A DNA stretch of 64,000 bases from assembly GCA_900769665.1 (NCBI GenBank), contig CAAGHL010000042.1:20668-84667 (forward strand), in the 5' to 3' direction. How positions within the stretch are numbered: position 1 is the stretch's first letter; the number at the start of each line of letters is the position of its first letter. The notes under the pieces were generated by a model. That model ran no database searches, was not told where the DNA came from, and saw nothing but the letters and a program-made list of their open reading frames with translations. Both the position numbers and the translations under genes were made by a program. The DNA is from Clostridia bacterium. Lineage in GTDB: Bacteria > Bacillota > Clostridia > Christensenellales > CAG-314. Below, piece after piece: positions 34,168 through 42,857 of this stretch.

Positions 34168-34929
34168 TTAAAATTGCCAACCTAGCGCGGCTTTCACGCT
34201 GATTTCGATTTGTCCGAGAGAGTTTTCCATTTTTGCGGCGTTGTCTTGCTCGATAAGGAAATACTTTGCGCCGCAGTCACGTGCAACGGGTACAATGTCG
34301 GCGTAGTTTTGGTTACCTTCGGACAAGGGCGCAAATATAGGCGCAAATTCCCCTTTGTCGTTTACTACGATTTTGTAGTCTTTAAGGTGTACGCATTCGA
34401 TACGACCGTCCATCTTTTTGAGATACTCCGTTACGCTTGCGCCGCCGTACTGAATCCAGTAAGTATCCGCAGTAAAGTTGACGTAGGGGCAGTTTTCGAT
34501 GATGTAGTCCACTATCCGTTGGCCGTCGGCAAACTTGTAAAACTCGAAGTGATGGAAGTGGTAAAACAACTTGCAACCGTTTTGTTGCATTACTTCGCCC
34601 GATTTATTGAGGGCGGCTATTGTTTCCTTGCATTTTTGCTCGTCCTTGATAATATCGAGCGGCATCATGCCGAGCCCTATATTAGTACAACCGAAAGTCT
34701 TGTGTTCCTCGCAAAGTTTTTGCGGCTCATTAAGTATCCTGTCCATAGGAACGTGCGTCAGCACTATCGGCAAAATCTTGGAACAACGCATTAACAGCGC
34801 AAGGTCGTACGGACCGCCCGAGTACTGGACGTAGGACACGCCCATATCCTTCAATTGAACAAAAGTTTTTTCGCATTGATCGGCAGTGATCAAGTTGCGG
34901 ATAGAAAACAAATTTACTCCTATTTGCAT
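34168..34929 (-). CDS. Sugar phosphate isomerase/epimerase-like TIM barrel
   Basis: AP-endonuclease-2-type TIM barrel. Metal-site-like stretches are visible: YHFHHFEF (about 127), ADTYWIQYGG, VHLKDYK and LIEQDN near the end. Members include tagatose/psicose epimerases, inosose dehydratases and enzymes that act on 3-keto-glycosides. The length of 253 is on the short side. The start follows GAGGTGTAAATT. It is last in a catabolic block with UxuA and two Gfo/Idh proteins. The exact reaction cannot be read from the sequence. Confidence 0.82.
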   Translation of the reverse strand: MQIGVNLFSIRNLITADQCEKTFVQLKDMGVSYVQYSGGPYDLALLMRCSKILPIVLTHVPMDRILNEPQKLCEEHKTFGCTNIGLGMMPLDIIKDEQKCKETIAALNKSGEVMQQNGCKLFYHFHHFEFYKFADGQRIVDYIIENCPYVNFTADTYWIQYGGASVTEYLKKMDGRIECVHLKDYKIVVNDKGEFAPIFAPLSEGNQNYADIVPVARDCGAKYFLIEQDNAAKMENSLGQIEISVKAALGWQF

Positions 34930-34980
34930 AATTTACACCTCGCAAAAATCAATTTTCGGCAAAATTACCGATGGCAACGC

Positions 34981-36018
34981 CTATTTTTTCAAATCTTTCG
35001 TTACTGCTTCAAACACGCCGGACAAATACGCCGCGCCGAGCGCTCTGTCATACAATCCGTAACCGGGCTTAGCGTCCTCTCCCCAAATGTTACGACCGTG
35101 GTCGGGGCGAAGGTATCCGTCAAAACCAGCCTCGACCAACGCTTTTACTATCAAATAGATATCCACGTTTCCGTCGGCGGTTTGGTGTCCGTTTTCGTAG
35201 AAGTCGGTGTCGTTGACAAACTTCAACTGCCTTAAATGCGCAAAATAGACGCGACTTGCATATTTACCTGCCATTTTCGGAAGGTCGTTGAATCGTCCTG
35301 CGCCGAGACTACCGGTACAGAAGGTAATGCCGTTGTGCTTGTTAGGCACGGCATCAAACAGTCTGTCGTAGTCGCTTTCCCGCCCTACTATACGCGGCAA
35401 TCCGAATATATCCCACGGTGGATCGTCGGGGTGAATCGCCATATTTATGCCCGTTTGGTCGCATGCGGGCATGATACCGTTTAAGAAATAAACCAAATTG
35501 TCAAACAACTGTTCGGGAGTCATGCCTTCGTAGTCGGCAAGCAGACCGTTGAGTTGTTCGGGGGTGTAGCTTTCGTCCCAACCGGGCAAGCGCAAATTAC
35601 GCTTGTCTAATTTTTGGAAGTCTGCCTCGCTGTAACTCAAACTCGTTGCGCCGTCGGCATGCTTGTAATACAAGTTGGTGCGGAACCAATCGAATACCGG
35701 CATAAAGTTGTAACAAATACACTTTACGCCGTACTTGCCGAGGTTAATAATGTTTTGCGCGTAGTTGGCAATCAGCCTGTCGCGGGAGGGTTTACCTAGC
35801 TTGATGTCCTCATGTACGGGAACGGATTCGATGACTTCCATCTCCAATCCGCACTTGTCGCACATCGATTTTAGCGCGGCTATTTTGTCGCAATCCCACA
35901 CTTCCCCCACGGGGACATCGTACACCGCCGTCACTACGCCCGTCATACCGGGGATTTGTTTTATGTATTCCAACGGTATGCAATCCTTGGGACCGTACCA
36001 TCTAAATGTAAGTTTCAT
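34981..36018 (-). CDS. uxuA: Mannonate dehydratase
   Basis: UxuA converts D-mannonate into 2-keto-3-deoxygluconate with loss of water in hexuronate breakdown. The TIM-barrel protein carries family stretches FRWYGPKDCIPL at the start, NMAIHPDDPPWDIFGLPRIV, GITFCTGSLGAG and GYLRPDHGRNIWGE, with His and Cys residues of the metal site. The length of 345 is normal. The start follows AAGGCGGACATA. It lies 61 bases after uxaC. The intermediate reductase (UxuB) is not present; one of the Gfo/Idh proteins could fill it or it is elsewhere. Confidence 0.95.
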   Translation of the reverse strand: MKLTFRWYGPKDCIPLEYIKQIPGMTGVVTAVYDVPVGEVWDCDKIAALKSMCDKCGLEMEVIESVPVHEDIKLGKPSRDRLIANYAQNIINLGKYGVKCICYNFMPVFDWFRTNLYYKHADGATSLSYSEADFQKLDKRNLRLPGWDESYTPEQLNGLLADYEGMTPEQLFDNLVYFLNGIMPACDQTGINMAIHPDDPPWDIFGLPRIVGRESDYDRLFDAVPNKHNGITFCTGSLGAGRFNDLPKMAGKYASRVYFAHLRQLKFVNDTDFYENGHQTADGNVDIYLIVKALVEAGFDGYLRPDHGRNIWGEDAKPGYGLYDRALGAAYLSGVFEAVTKDLKK

Positions 36019-36079
36019 TATGTCCGCCTTTTAACGGTTTAACCACGTAAACCGTCACGTTAAATATATGTTAGTGCGC

Positions 36080-37294
36080 TTATTGTTGTCCTGCGCCTTT
36101 TGTTGCAAGCAGGTTTTTGATGTTGTAGTATGCTATGTCCGAAGCAAGTTTTGTTGCCGCATTTTCGTCGTATTCGCCGTTGTCCGCCTTTGCCGCGATG
36201 AAAGAAGCAAGTATGCGACGGAAGAAATCGAACCTTACGTAGCTACTGAAACTGCGACTGTCGGTCAACATTCCCAGTTGCGTACCCAGTACGGAATACT
36301 CCGACACCGTTTCCAACTGACGTTTGATGCCGCACACGGTATCGTTAAACCACCACGCCGCGCCTACTCGCACATTGCGAAAAGCCCCGCTCAAAGTCGC
36401 GCAAGATTTCACGTAATTGTCGTTTAACGGATACAACACTATGTCGGGTAGTCCGTCGAGTTTTGCATTTAGCTTGTTCAAAAGTTGCGCCAACTTGTCC
36501 ACACTGACGGAAGAACGCATGATGTCAAAACCGCTGTCGCGCCCTATTTGCTCGAAAGCCGTTTCGTTTACGTTGCGGAATGTTCCGAAGTGAAGTTGCA
36601 ATACGATATTGTATTTGTAGCACATTTCGCAAAGCCACTCCACATTGGTTGTATCTTCAAAATCGTCAAAACCGTGGTCGGCAATTTTGCAGCCCTTGCT
36701 TACGAAGTAACGCAAACGTTCTTCCAACAGTTTTTTGTCCGTACCTGCCGCAAAACAACCGTCGGGGCGAAACGTCGGTCTTACTTCCGTGTCGCCCTTT
36801 TTTCCGTGGTAGGTCAATTCCGACATCGGATCGTCCGTCGTTGCGACGTACTCCACTTTGAATTTTTTCAACAAGTCGCCTACCGTCATTTCGGCAAGTT
36901 TTGCGTTGGCTTCCGTCCAAATACTTTCCGCGGATTGTTGACAAAGAGGTTGGTGAATGTCAAAAATTTGCGCCAACTCCATGTGCGACCAGTAGTACAG
37001 CGGATTTCCCAAAAGTTGCGGCATAATGTTTGCGTATGCCAAAAACTTGTCGTGGTAACTCGCTTCGCCCGTGATATATTTTTCTTCCACACCGCACAAG
37101 CGCATTGCGCGCCACTTGTAATGGTCGCCAGACAACCACAATTGACCGATATTTTCAAACTTGACATTGTCGGCAATTGCTTTTTCGTCAAGGTGACAAT
37201 GGTAGTCCACAATGGGCAAATTTTTTATTTGTCGGTAAATACGTGTTGCCGTTTCGCCGTCAAGCAACAAATTGTCATCAAAAAATTTTTTCAT
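36080..37294 (-). CDS. uxaC: Glucuronate isomerase, short form
   Basis: UxaC isomerises D-glucuronate to D-fructuronate (and galacturonate to tagaturonate). The amidohydrolase-type barrel shows IVDYHCHLD (His33, His35), VATTDDPMSEL, IADHGFDDFED and RRILASFI near the end. At 404 residues it is about 60 shorter than the Escherichia coli type, with missing loops but all motifs in place. The ATG overlaps the stop of the preceding Gfo/Idh gene (ATGA), so the two are coupled. It works with UxuA next to it. Confidence 0.93.
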   Translation of the reverse strand: MKKFFDDNLLLDGETATRIYRQIKNLPIVDYHCHLDEKAIADNVKFENIGQLWLSGDHYKWRAMRLCGVEEKYITGEASYHDKFLAYANIMPQLLGNPLYYWSHMELAQIFDIHQPLCQQSAESIWTEANAKLAEMTVGDLLKKFKVEYVATTDDPMSELTYHGKKGDTEVRPTFRPDGCFAAGTDKKLLEERLRYFVSKGCKIADHGFDDFEDTTNVEWLCEMCYKYNIVLQLHFGTFRNVNETAFEQIGRDSGFDIMRSSVSVDKLAQLLNKLNAKLDGLPDIVLYPLNDNYVKSCATLSGAFRNVRVGAAWWFNDTVCGIKRQLETVSEYSVLGTQLGMLTDSRSFSSYVRFDFFRRILASFIAAKADNGEYDENAATKLASDIAYYNIKNLLATKGAGQQ

Positions 37295-38274
37295 ATCTTC
37301 GTTTCTCGTCCTTTACTATTGTAGACGGCAAGTATCATTTTTACGACCTTTGCCCCTTCCGTACCGTCAATCGCAAAAGGTTCGCCTGTCTCTACCGAGT
37401 TGTAAAAATCCGGTATAAGGGATGCGTGCCCCTTGCCGTAACAACACTTGCCAATATATTCGCCGTGCGGATCGAACGTCAACGTTTGACCGTCAACGTA
37501 AGCGGCATCGGGCAAAATTACAACCGTGTGCTTGTCCGCTGTTTTTACCGTAAGCTGCGCAGGCAATTCCGCCGCAGACGTTGTTGTAGCGAAGAAATCG
37601 AAATTGCCGCAATCTTTTCCGAAAAACGCCGCCGTAGCTACGTCCTCAACCTCAATTACGCCTCGGTGATACCAGTTGTCGCAACAAGCCGTAACCCTGT
37701 CGGGCATACCGCACAAATAACTCAACAAGTCCAACGTATGCAACGCTTGATTTATCAAAACGCCGCCGCCTTCCGTAGCCCACTTGCCGCGCCAATCGCC
37801 CGAACGGTAGTACGCTACGTCGCGGTTCCAACACACTTCGCCGTGCGCCGCAACAACGGTCTTACCCGAAAGATACTGCCTTGCCGCAAGCGTAGCCAGA
37901 TTGTATCTGTTTTGCAAACATACGCCAAGTTTTGCATGACTTTGTTTTTCGGCTTGCAAAACCTCGTCTAACTGCTCGACAGAAATACACAAAGGTTTTT
38001 CGCAAAGTACGTTTATGTCACGTTTAAGCGCATAAAGTGTCATCTCGCAATGCAAATAGTGGGGCGTACAAATATGCAAAACGTCTATTTGCTCATTGTC
38101 TGCCATCTGTCGGTAATCGGTGTACAATGCGCAATTCAATTCATTTTTAGTTGCAAGGTCATGCGCCTTGTTCCGATCTATGTCGCACAGCGCAACTATA
38201 TTTGCCCCGCACTGTTTTGCTACTTTTACATGAGTGCGCGCTATTACGCCGCACCCGACAATAGCAACGTTCAT
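37291..38274 (-). CDS. Gfo/Idh/MocA-family oxidoreductase (1)
   Basis: N-terminal Rossmann fold with VAIVGCGVIARTH (NAD(P)-binding) and the catalytic EKP motif (LCEKPLCIS). The C-terminal alpha/beta domain is of the Gfo type (WATEGGGVLINQALHTLDLL). It oxidises or reduces a sugar hydroxyl, commonly at C3 or C1. It is 36% shorter in the C-terminal domain region than its neighbour at 38284 is long, and is clearly a different subfamily. It overlaps uxaC by 4 bases and lies 9 bases after the next Gfo/Idh gene. Confidence 0.9.
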   Translation of the reverse strand: MNVAIVGCGVIARTHVKVAKQCGANIVALCDIDRNKAHDLATKNELNCALYTDYRQMADNEQIDVLHICTPHYLHCEMTLYALKRDINVLCEKPLCISVEQLDEVLQAEKQSHAKLGVCLQNRYNLATLAARQYLSGKTVVAAHGEVCWNRDVAYYRSGDWRGKWATEGGGVLINQALHTLDLLSYLCGMPDRVTACCDNWYHRGVIEVEDVATAAFFGKDCGNFDFFATTTSAAELPAQLTVKTADKHTVVILPDAAYVDGQTLTFDPHGEYIGKCCYGKGHASLIPDFYNSVETGEPFAIDGTEGAKVVKMILAVYNSKGRETKI

Positions 38275-38283
38275 CTTTTCACC

Positions 38284-39465
38284 CTATTTCTTTTCGCTTC
38301 CGTATGTGCCGCTGGTATCCAATACCGTTTCGCAAACGTCTTGTTTTTTGACCGACGCGGCAATGTGTTCGTTAAGCAATTTGAGATACAAGTCGTCGTC
38401 AATAGGCAAATCGACGGTCTTTCCGAGCCAAGTGGACAACAACATAGCGTCCATTATTTCCACACCGTTGATACCTTCCTTGCCGTCCACAAACAACGGT
38501 TCGACGCCCAATATAGCGTTGGTGAAGTTGCGCAAAATTCCGCTGTGTTGAGGGTTTTTGCCGTCGGTTTCCACTTCGGACACGGTGTACTTCGGTTCGC
38601 CGAAACCGCCCTTGTACTCTTGGTTGAATACTCGTTCGTCAACTTCGTTTTTCCAATAAGTCAATTTGTCGTTTTCCACAACCAATTTGCCGCCCGTACC
38701 CAGCACCTCGAAACGGTTAGTTCCGGGAGCGTCGGCTGTGCTTGTTACAAACACGCCCGTTGCGCCGTTGGGGAATTCCAAATAAGCGGTAACGTCATCC
38801 TCGACTTCGATTTTGTGCCATTTTCCGAAGTGGCAAAACGAGTGAATTTTGTTTGGCATCATGCCCGTTACCCACTGCAACAAATCCAATTGGTGCGGAC
38901 ATTGGTTAAACAGCACTCCGCCGCCTTCGCCTGCCCATGTCGCGCGCCAATCGCCGCTGTCGTAGTAACTTTGAGAGCGATACCAATTGGTAATTATCCA
39001 GTTTACGCGTTTGACGGTGCCTATTTCGCCGTTGGCGATCATTTCGCGCATTTTACGATAGACGCAGTTTGTGCGTTGATTGAACATCATCGTAAACAAA
39101 CTTTTGCTTTCGGCGGCAACCTCCATCATTTCCTTTACTTGCTTGGTGTATACGCCGGCGGGCTTTTCGCAAATGACGTTAAGGCATCGTTTCAACGCGC
39201 GAATACTCAACTCCGGATGTTGGTAATGCGGCACGGCAACTATTACTGCGTCAACGTCGGCTTTGTCTATCAAATCCGCGCCCTCGGCGTAACAATCGAA
39301 CTTCGCTTGCGGATATTTGTCGCAAATACGTTGCACTTTTTCGGGTTTTCTGTCGGCAATGGCAACGACTTCCGCATTGGGGACGTTGCCCTCCTTGAAG
39401 AAGCTTGCGATATGTCCGCTACCCATATTGCCCAGACCGATAATTCCGTACTTAACAGTTTTCAT
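38284..39465 (-). CDS. Gfo/Idh/MocA-family oxidoreductase (2)
   Basis: Rossmann motif GIIGLGNMGSGHIASF, EKP motif (VICEKPAGVYTKQVKEM) and the C-terminal stretch WAGEGGGVLFNQCPHQLDLL, holding the His seen in sugar-binding members of the family. 393 residues. The start follows AAGGGAGAATCGTT. Paired with the other Gfo/Idh protein and two TIM-barrel proteins, it could oxidise a glycoside or free sugar to a keto sugar. The substrate is not known. Confidence 0.9.
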   Translation of the reverse strand: MKTVKYGIIGLGNMGSGHIASFFKEGNVPNAEVVAIADRKPEKVQRICDKYPQAKFDCYAEGADLIDKADVDAVIVAVPHYQHPELSIRALKRCLNVICEKPAGVYTKQVKEMMEVAAESKSLFTMMFNQRTNCVYRKMREMIANGEIGTVKRVNWIITNWYRSQSYYDSGDWRATWAGEGGGVLFNQCPHQLDLLQWVTGMMPNKIHSFCHFGKWHKIEVEDDVTAYLEFPNGATGVFVTSTADAPGTNRFEVLGTGGKLVVENDKLTYWKNEVDERVFNQEYKGGFGEPKYTVSEVETDGKNPQHSGILRNFTNAILGVEPLFVDGKEGINGVEIMDAMLLSTWLGKTVDLPIDDDLYLKLLNEHIAASVKKQDVCETVLDTSGTYGSEKK

Positions 39466-39559
39466 AACGATTCTCCCTTATAATTTGAAATAATTGTAGT
39501 TTTCGGCAAACAATTTGCCGATTAAGCCGAATTTTGTCTTGTAACGTCCTAATTTTACC

Positions 39560-40420
39560 TTACGCCTTTACAAAGCCTTGTTCCGTCTCCACGTAACCGC
39601 AAGCTGTAAAGATGTCCTTGATTGCTTTGACTGCGGCGTTGAATGCGGCATGATTGTCGGCATAATGGAACTTGTTTTTCATTTCGCTGTTGTCGATTTG
39701 CGCATATCCGTCAAATACCGCAAGGTGCGGTTCTACGGTCATTACGACCTGTGCTTTTGTAGGAATGCGACGCACTATTTCGGCAATGTTTCCGTCGCCG
39801 AAACCCGCCGGCACAAGTTGTTGCGTTGCGGCAATAACGTCCTTGACGTGGAAGTAGTCAGTTTTGTCAAACAGCGCGTCGATTGTCTTTGCGCTGTCCT
39901 GTCCGCATTGGATAAAGTTTGCGGGATCATACACAAATTTAAGTCCCTTCACCGTCGCAACGATGTCTTCCACGCGTTCCAAAGTGTCACCGTATATGTC
40001 TTTTTCGTTTTCGTGATACAATTGTACCCCGTAATCGGCGGCAATGGACACCATTTGCGAAAGGTAGTCCATTACTTTTTCCCTCTCGTTGTAGGCGTTG
40101 AAGAAGCTGAACATGCGGATTTTGTCGGTATGTAACAAATTTGCGAGGTGGCACAGGCGATGAACTTTCTTCACCTTGTATTCCTCGAAATCGCAATTGA
40201 TGTCAACCTTGCCCATCGGAGAACCCAAGCTCCACACCGTTATACCTGCCGCAATAAGACGTTGGTAACAACTTACCGCTTCTTCGTCGGTGATGTCGGC
40301 GATGTTTTTGCCGTCCACGTTACGAAGTTCGACAAGGCGGATATTGTTGGCTGTAAGCCCTTCGATTTGGTCGCTTATTTGTTTGCCGTATTCGTCGGCA
40401 AACGCACACAGTTTAATCAT
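39560..40420 (-). CDS. Sugar phosphate isomerase/epimerase-like TIM barrel (2)
   Basis: TIM barrel of the AP-endonuclease-2 superfamily, with QLYHENEKDIYGDT, FVYDPANFIQCG, DYFHVKDV and MTVEPHL providing the Glu, Asp, His and Glu that usually bind one metal ion. ATG at 40420 (MIKLCAFADEYGKQ) follows GGGAGAGAGATC. It is the first gene of the catabolic block and is driven from a promoter near 40517-40544. It may be an epimerase, isomerase or keto-sugar hydratase. Confidence 0.85.
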   Translation of the reverse strand: MIKLCAFADEYGKQISDQIEGLTANNIRLVELRNVDGKNIADITDEEAVSCYQRLIAAGITVWSLGSPMGKVDINCDFEEYKVKKVHRLCHLANLLHTDKIRMFSFFNAYNEREKVMDYLSQMVSIAADYGVQLYHENEKDIYGDTLERVEDIVATVKGLKFVYDPANFIQCGQDSAKTIDALFDKTDYFHVKDVIAATQQLVPAGFGDGNIAEIVRRIPTKAQVVMTVEPHLAVFDGYAQIDNSEMKNKFHYADNHAAFNAAVKAIKDIFTACGYVETEQGFVKA

Positions 40421-40447
40421 GATCTCTCTCCCGTAATTTACCCAGAT

Positions 40448-40493
40448 TGTCAACACGCAAACGCATTGCCGTATTACCGATTGACATTTGCGT
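40448..40493. promoter_or_regulatory. Possible operator by the AraC/epimerase promoters
   Basis: ACGCAAA (40456-40462) and TTTGCGT (40487-40493) form an inverted repeat, and TGTCAA (40448-40453) and TTGACA (40481-40486) a second. The right arm overlaps the -35 box of the plus-strand promoter, as expected for a repressor or activator site. Confidence 0.45.
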
Positions 40494-40509
40494 GGAATGA
40501 TTGTATAAT
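40481..40509 (+). promoter_or_regulatory. Consensus sigma-A promoter for the third AraC gene
   Basis: TTGACA (40481-40486), 17-bp spacer, TATAAT (40504-40509): both boxes match consensus fully. It gives a leader of about 230 bases to the AraC gene at 40747. Confidence 0.85.
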
Positions 40510-40516
40510 CAATTTA

Positions 40517-40544
40517 ATTATAGCACAAAATGTATGTCAAACAA
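40517..40544 (-). promoter_or_regulatory. Promoter of the catabolic block
   Basis: On the minus strand -35 TTGTTT (40539-40544), 16-bp spacer, -10 TATAAT (40517-40522). The two promoters overlap so that polymerase at one would block the other. Confidence 0.55.
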
Positions 40545-40746
40545 TGGCTAATATGCGTTTTAGGAGCGTTTTTTAGCACAAAAAGAAACAATTTTGCTTT
40601 TATGTCGTTACAATCGACTTTTGTACGTCGCTGCCGCCCTTGCCGACTACAACGACGATTTCGGTTGTGCCTTGCCGATTGTTTACGGGATACGAACCAT
40701 ACAAAACCAACAACTAATTACGCTCGGCAGTATACTACGGAGAAAA

Positions 40747-41496
40747 ATGAATTACGGAAATTTCGACTTGTTCCTTTTTAGGCACAACAAGCACCAAAAC
40801 AAAATATTACAAATACAACCGCACAAAATGATGTTTTGCGAGTTGACAATATGCCTGAGCGGCAAGTTGGAATATCGCGTAGATAACAACCCCGTAACGC
40901 TCGGCGACGGGGACATTATCTTTATCACCGAAGGGCAGCAACGCAGTCGCAACGGCAACAGCGACTACGCCGACTACGTCAGTTTCAATTTCAGATGTAC
41001 TACCCCGATAGAAGTAGGCACATACTTTCCCAAAGCCGCCGACAAGGAAATACGCTTGCTGTCGATGTGTTGCGACGAAAGTTTTGCCGAAAGAGGATTG
41101 AACGACAATCTGACGCTAATGTTGCAAGCGATACTCAACAAACTCCACTACTTGCAAATTCGCCCTAACTACTGCGACTTGACGATGGCGATAATTCGCG
41201 TATTGCGACAAAAAATTTACGAAAAAATCACTTTGGAACAAGTTAGTCGTACCACTTTTTTTTCTGCAGCTTACTGCCGTCGAGTTTTCAAAAAAGATAC
41301 GGGGAAAAGCATAGTAAAGTACTTTAACGAACTAAAAATAGAGGAAGCCAAGGCGTTGATGATACAAGGGGGAATGACTCTTGTGGAGATTTCCGAAAAA
41401 TTGGGGTTTGATGACTACAACTACTTTTCCAGACTTTTCAAAAAGGAATGCGGCTACTCGCCAATGCAATATCTAAGCACCCGAAACGGTATTTAA
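40747..41496 (+). CDS. AraC-family regulator, cupin type (third)
   Basis: ATG at 40747 (MNYGNFDLFLFRHNKHQ) is chosen over an upstream ATG at 40594 because ACGGAGAAAA precedes it. Residues 20-110 resemble an AraC cupin (LSGKLEYRVDNNPVTLGDGD). The C-terminal 100 residues contain both helix-turn-helix motifs (LEQVSRTTFFSAAYCRRVF and ISEKLGFDDYNYFSRLFKKE). It is divergent from the catabolic block and probably its regulator, sensing uronate or a keto sugar. Confidence 0.88.
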   Translation: MNYGNFDLFLFRHNKHQNKILQIQPHKMMFCELTICLSGKLEYRVDNNPVTLGDGDIIFITEGQQRSRNGNSDYADYVSFNFRCTTPIEVGTYFPKAADKEIRLLSMCCDESFAERGLNDNLTLMLQAILNKLHYLQIRPNYCDLTMAIIRVLRQKIYEKITLEQVSRTTFFSAAYCRRVFKKDTGKSIVKYFNELKIEEAKALMIQGGMTLVEISEKLGFDDYNYFSRLFKKECGYSPMQYLSTRNGI

Positions 41497-41580
41497 ACAA
41501 GCTTTATTGCACATCACTACTGCAATGTGTCGTACGGTATGACACTGCGAGTATATACCGATTTACACGCGGAACAACAA

Positions 41581-41625
41581 AAAAGCGCACCCTTTCTGCC
41601 AAACGGCGTAGAATGCGCTTTTTTG
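41581..41625. terminator. Terminator after the third AraC gene
   Basis: AAAAGCGCA (41581-41589) pairs with TGCGCTTTT (41614-41622) with an inner GCC/GGC pairing and a T run on the plus strand; A-rich on the other side, so it can work in both directions. Confidence 0.75.
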
Positions 41626-41711
41626 TTTTGTTTACCGAATTTTCTTAGTTTTGACTCAAACCGTCTTGCGATGTTTTCGACGTCTTGCAATGTTTCGACT
41701 GTTGCCGACAA

Positions 41712-41876
41712 TTACTTTTTCTTGCCAAGATGCAATTTTTTCGCTTCTGCTTCGGCACGAGCAAGGGCTTCGGCTTCCTCTTGCTTGCGCACCATTTCTT
41801 CGTAGTACTCGGGCTTGCTCATAACCTCTTGGTCGTACAAGTGGCACGCCACAAAGTGCGTCGGAGAAACCTGTAC
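41712..41876 (-). pseudogene. OppD/DppF-type ABC ATPase C-terminal relic
   Basis: The frame reads VQVSPTHFVACHLYDQEVMS and ends in a charged Glu/Ala/Lys helix and KKLHLGKKK. VSP-x-HFVACHLY is the conserved C-terminal motif of oligopeptide transporter ATPases (OppD/OppF). All catalytic parts are missing. The break is at about 41877. Confidence 0.75.
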
Positions 41877-41883
41877 CATCGGG

Positions 41884-42020
41884 GATACTCGCCGTCGCAA
41901 AAGAGATTGTTACAATGCTACGGCGACCATGATTCCCGTCCCGACGAGCAGATTATGCAATTCGTAAACGAAAAATGGCTACCATATGCCAACCGTAAAC
42001 TAAACCGTTTGGCGGCATAA
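41884..42020 (+). pseudogene. Unidentified C-terminal protein fragment
   Basis: From the junction with the oppD relic, the plus strand reads GYSPSQKRLLQCYGDHDSRP and then a polar helix ending NRKLNRLAA with a stop. GYSPSQ resembles the end of AraC proteins, but what follows does not. It has no start or ribosome-binding site and is most likely the tail of a lost gene. Confidence 0.3.
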
Positions 42021-42115
42021 AAACGTCGTCAAATTCCGTATACGTATTAAAAATTTGCCGACACAAGGCATTATTCTAAAACAAATATAAATTACTTAAC
42101 AAGGAGAATACATAC

Positions 42116-42442
42116 ATGAAAAACCATTTCAGAGCAACCGGCTACTACGAACCCGAAGATATATCTTTCATCATTGACAGCAACGACAAATTTGACGAAG
42201 TTTGGAAACTGTCCGCACTATTACTTCGCAAAGGCCGCAAACTCATCGACATAGTTGAAGTTGAAAACAAGGCAATAGAGATAAATATAGGGCCACCTGC
42301 TGTGGATAAAACTAATCTAATTATCCGAGCCGTAGCTAAAGGTAAACCGCAGTTTATACCCGTGTCCCACAATGGTATCCGCTACAATGCTATACAGGTT
42401 GACAACAAGATGTACATACCCGACAAGTACAAGCGAGTCTAA
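42116..42442 (+). CDS. Hypothetical protein (108 aa)
   Basis: A complete small gene with a strong ribosome-binding site (AACAAGGAGAATACATAC) and a terminator 60 bases after its stop. The predicted protein is a mixed alpha/beta, mildly basic soluble protein (GYYEPEDISFIIDSNDKFDE; IRAVAKGKPQFIPVSHNG). The family is not recognised. It stands alone in a region of gene relics. Confidence 0.7.
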   Translation: MKNHFRATGYYEPEDISFIIDSNDKFDEVWKLSALLLRKGRKLIDIVEVENKAIEINIGPPAVDKTNLIIRAVAKGKPQFIPVSHNGIRYNAIQVDNKMYIPDKYKRV

Positions 42443-42497
42443 AACGTTAAATTCAAAGAAACAAGTCATTCCTGATTAGAATTGTTCCCAATATAAA

Positions 42498-42540
42498 AGC
42501 AAACGACTACCGCATCAATATGGTAGCCGTTTGCTTTTTC
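42498..42540 (+). terminator. Terminator of the 108-aa gene
   Basis: AGCAAACGACTACC (42498-42511) pairs with GGTAGCCGTTTGCT (42522-42535), one mismatch, followed by TTTTTC. Confidence 0.8.
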
Positions 42541-42573
42541 GACAATTTATTTTTTGATTCACTTACGATTAAC

Positions 42574-42852
42574 TTAAATAACGCTCAAATGATAAGTAAA
42601 CGTAACGTAGTCACCGCTACACTGCAGCAAGCATAAACCTCTATTTGCCAAAGTCGATCCGTGTGCAACCACACCGGTTTCTTCAATCCTGTACTTGCGA
42701 CTTTCGTCAAGTCCCACAAACTTTATTTTGCGCAAAATATCGCCACCCGTCGGATGATACACCATAACGACAACCACCGCATCTTGCTTGTCCTTACTTA
42801 CAACCATTGGCGCAAACACATCTTTGTCGTTAAATTCGGTAAAGCGGAACAT
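42574..42852 (-). pseudogene. GH36 alpha-galactosidase C-terminal relic
   Basis: The 92 residues correspond to the C-terminal beta-sandwich of family 36 alpha-galactosidases (MVVSKDKQDAVVVVMVYHP; KFVGLDESRKYRIEETG; RGLCLLQCSGDYVTFTYHL). The catalytic barrel (about 600 residues) is missing. The relic ends exactly where a serine-recombinase frame begins on the other strand, so the break at about 42852 was probably made by insertion or deletion tied to that element. Confidence 0.75.
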
Positions 42853-42857
42853 CTCAT

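Noticed and set aside
34168..40420. Complete glucuronate pathway to pyruvate
   Set aside because: UxaC and UxuA are present, but no clear UxuB, KdgK or KdgA could be identified in the window.
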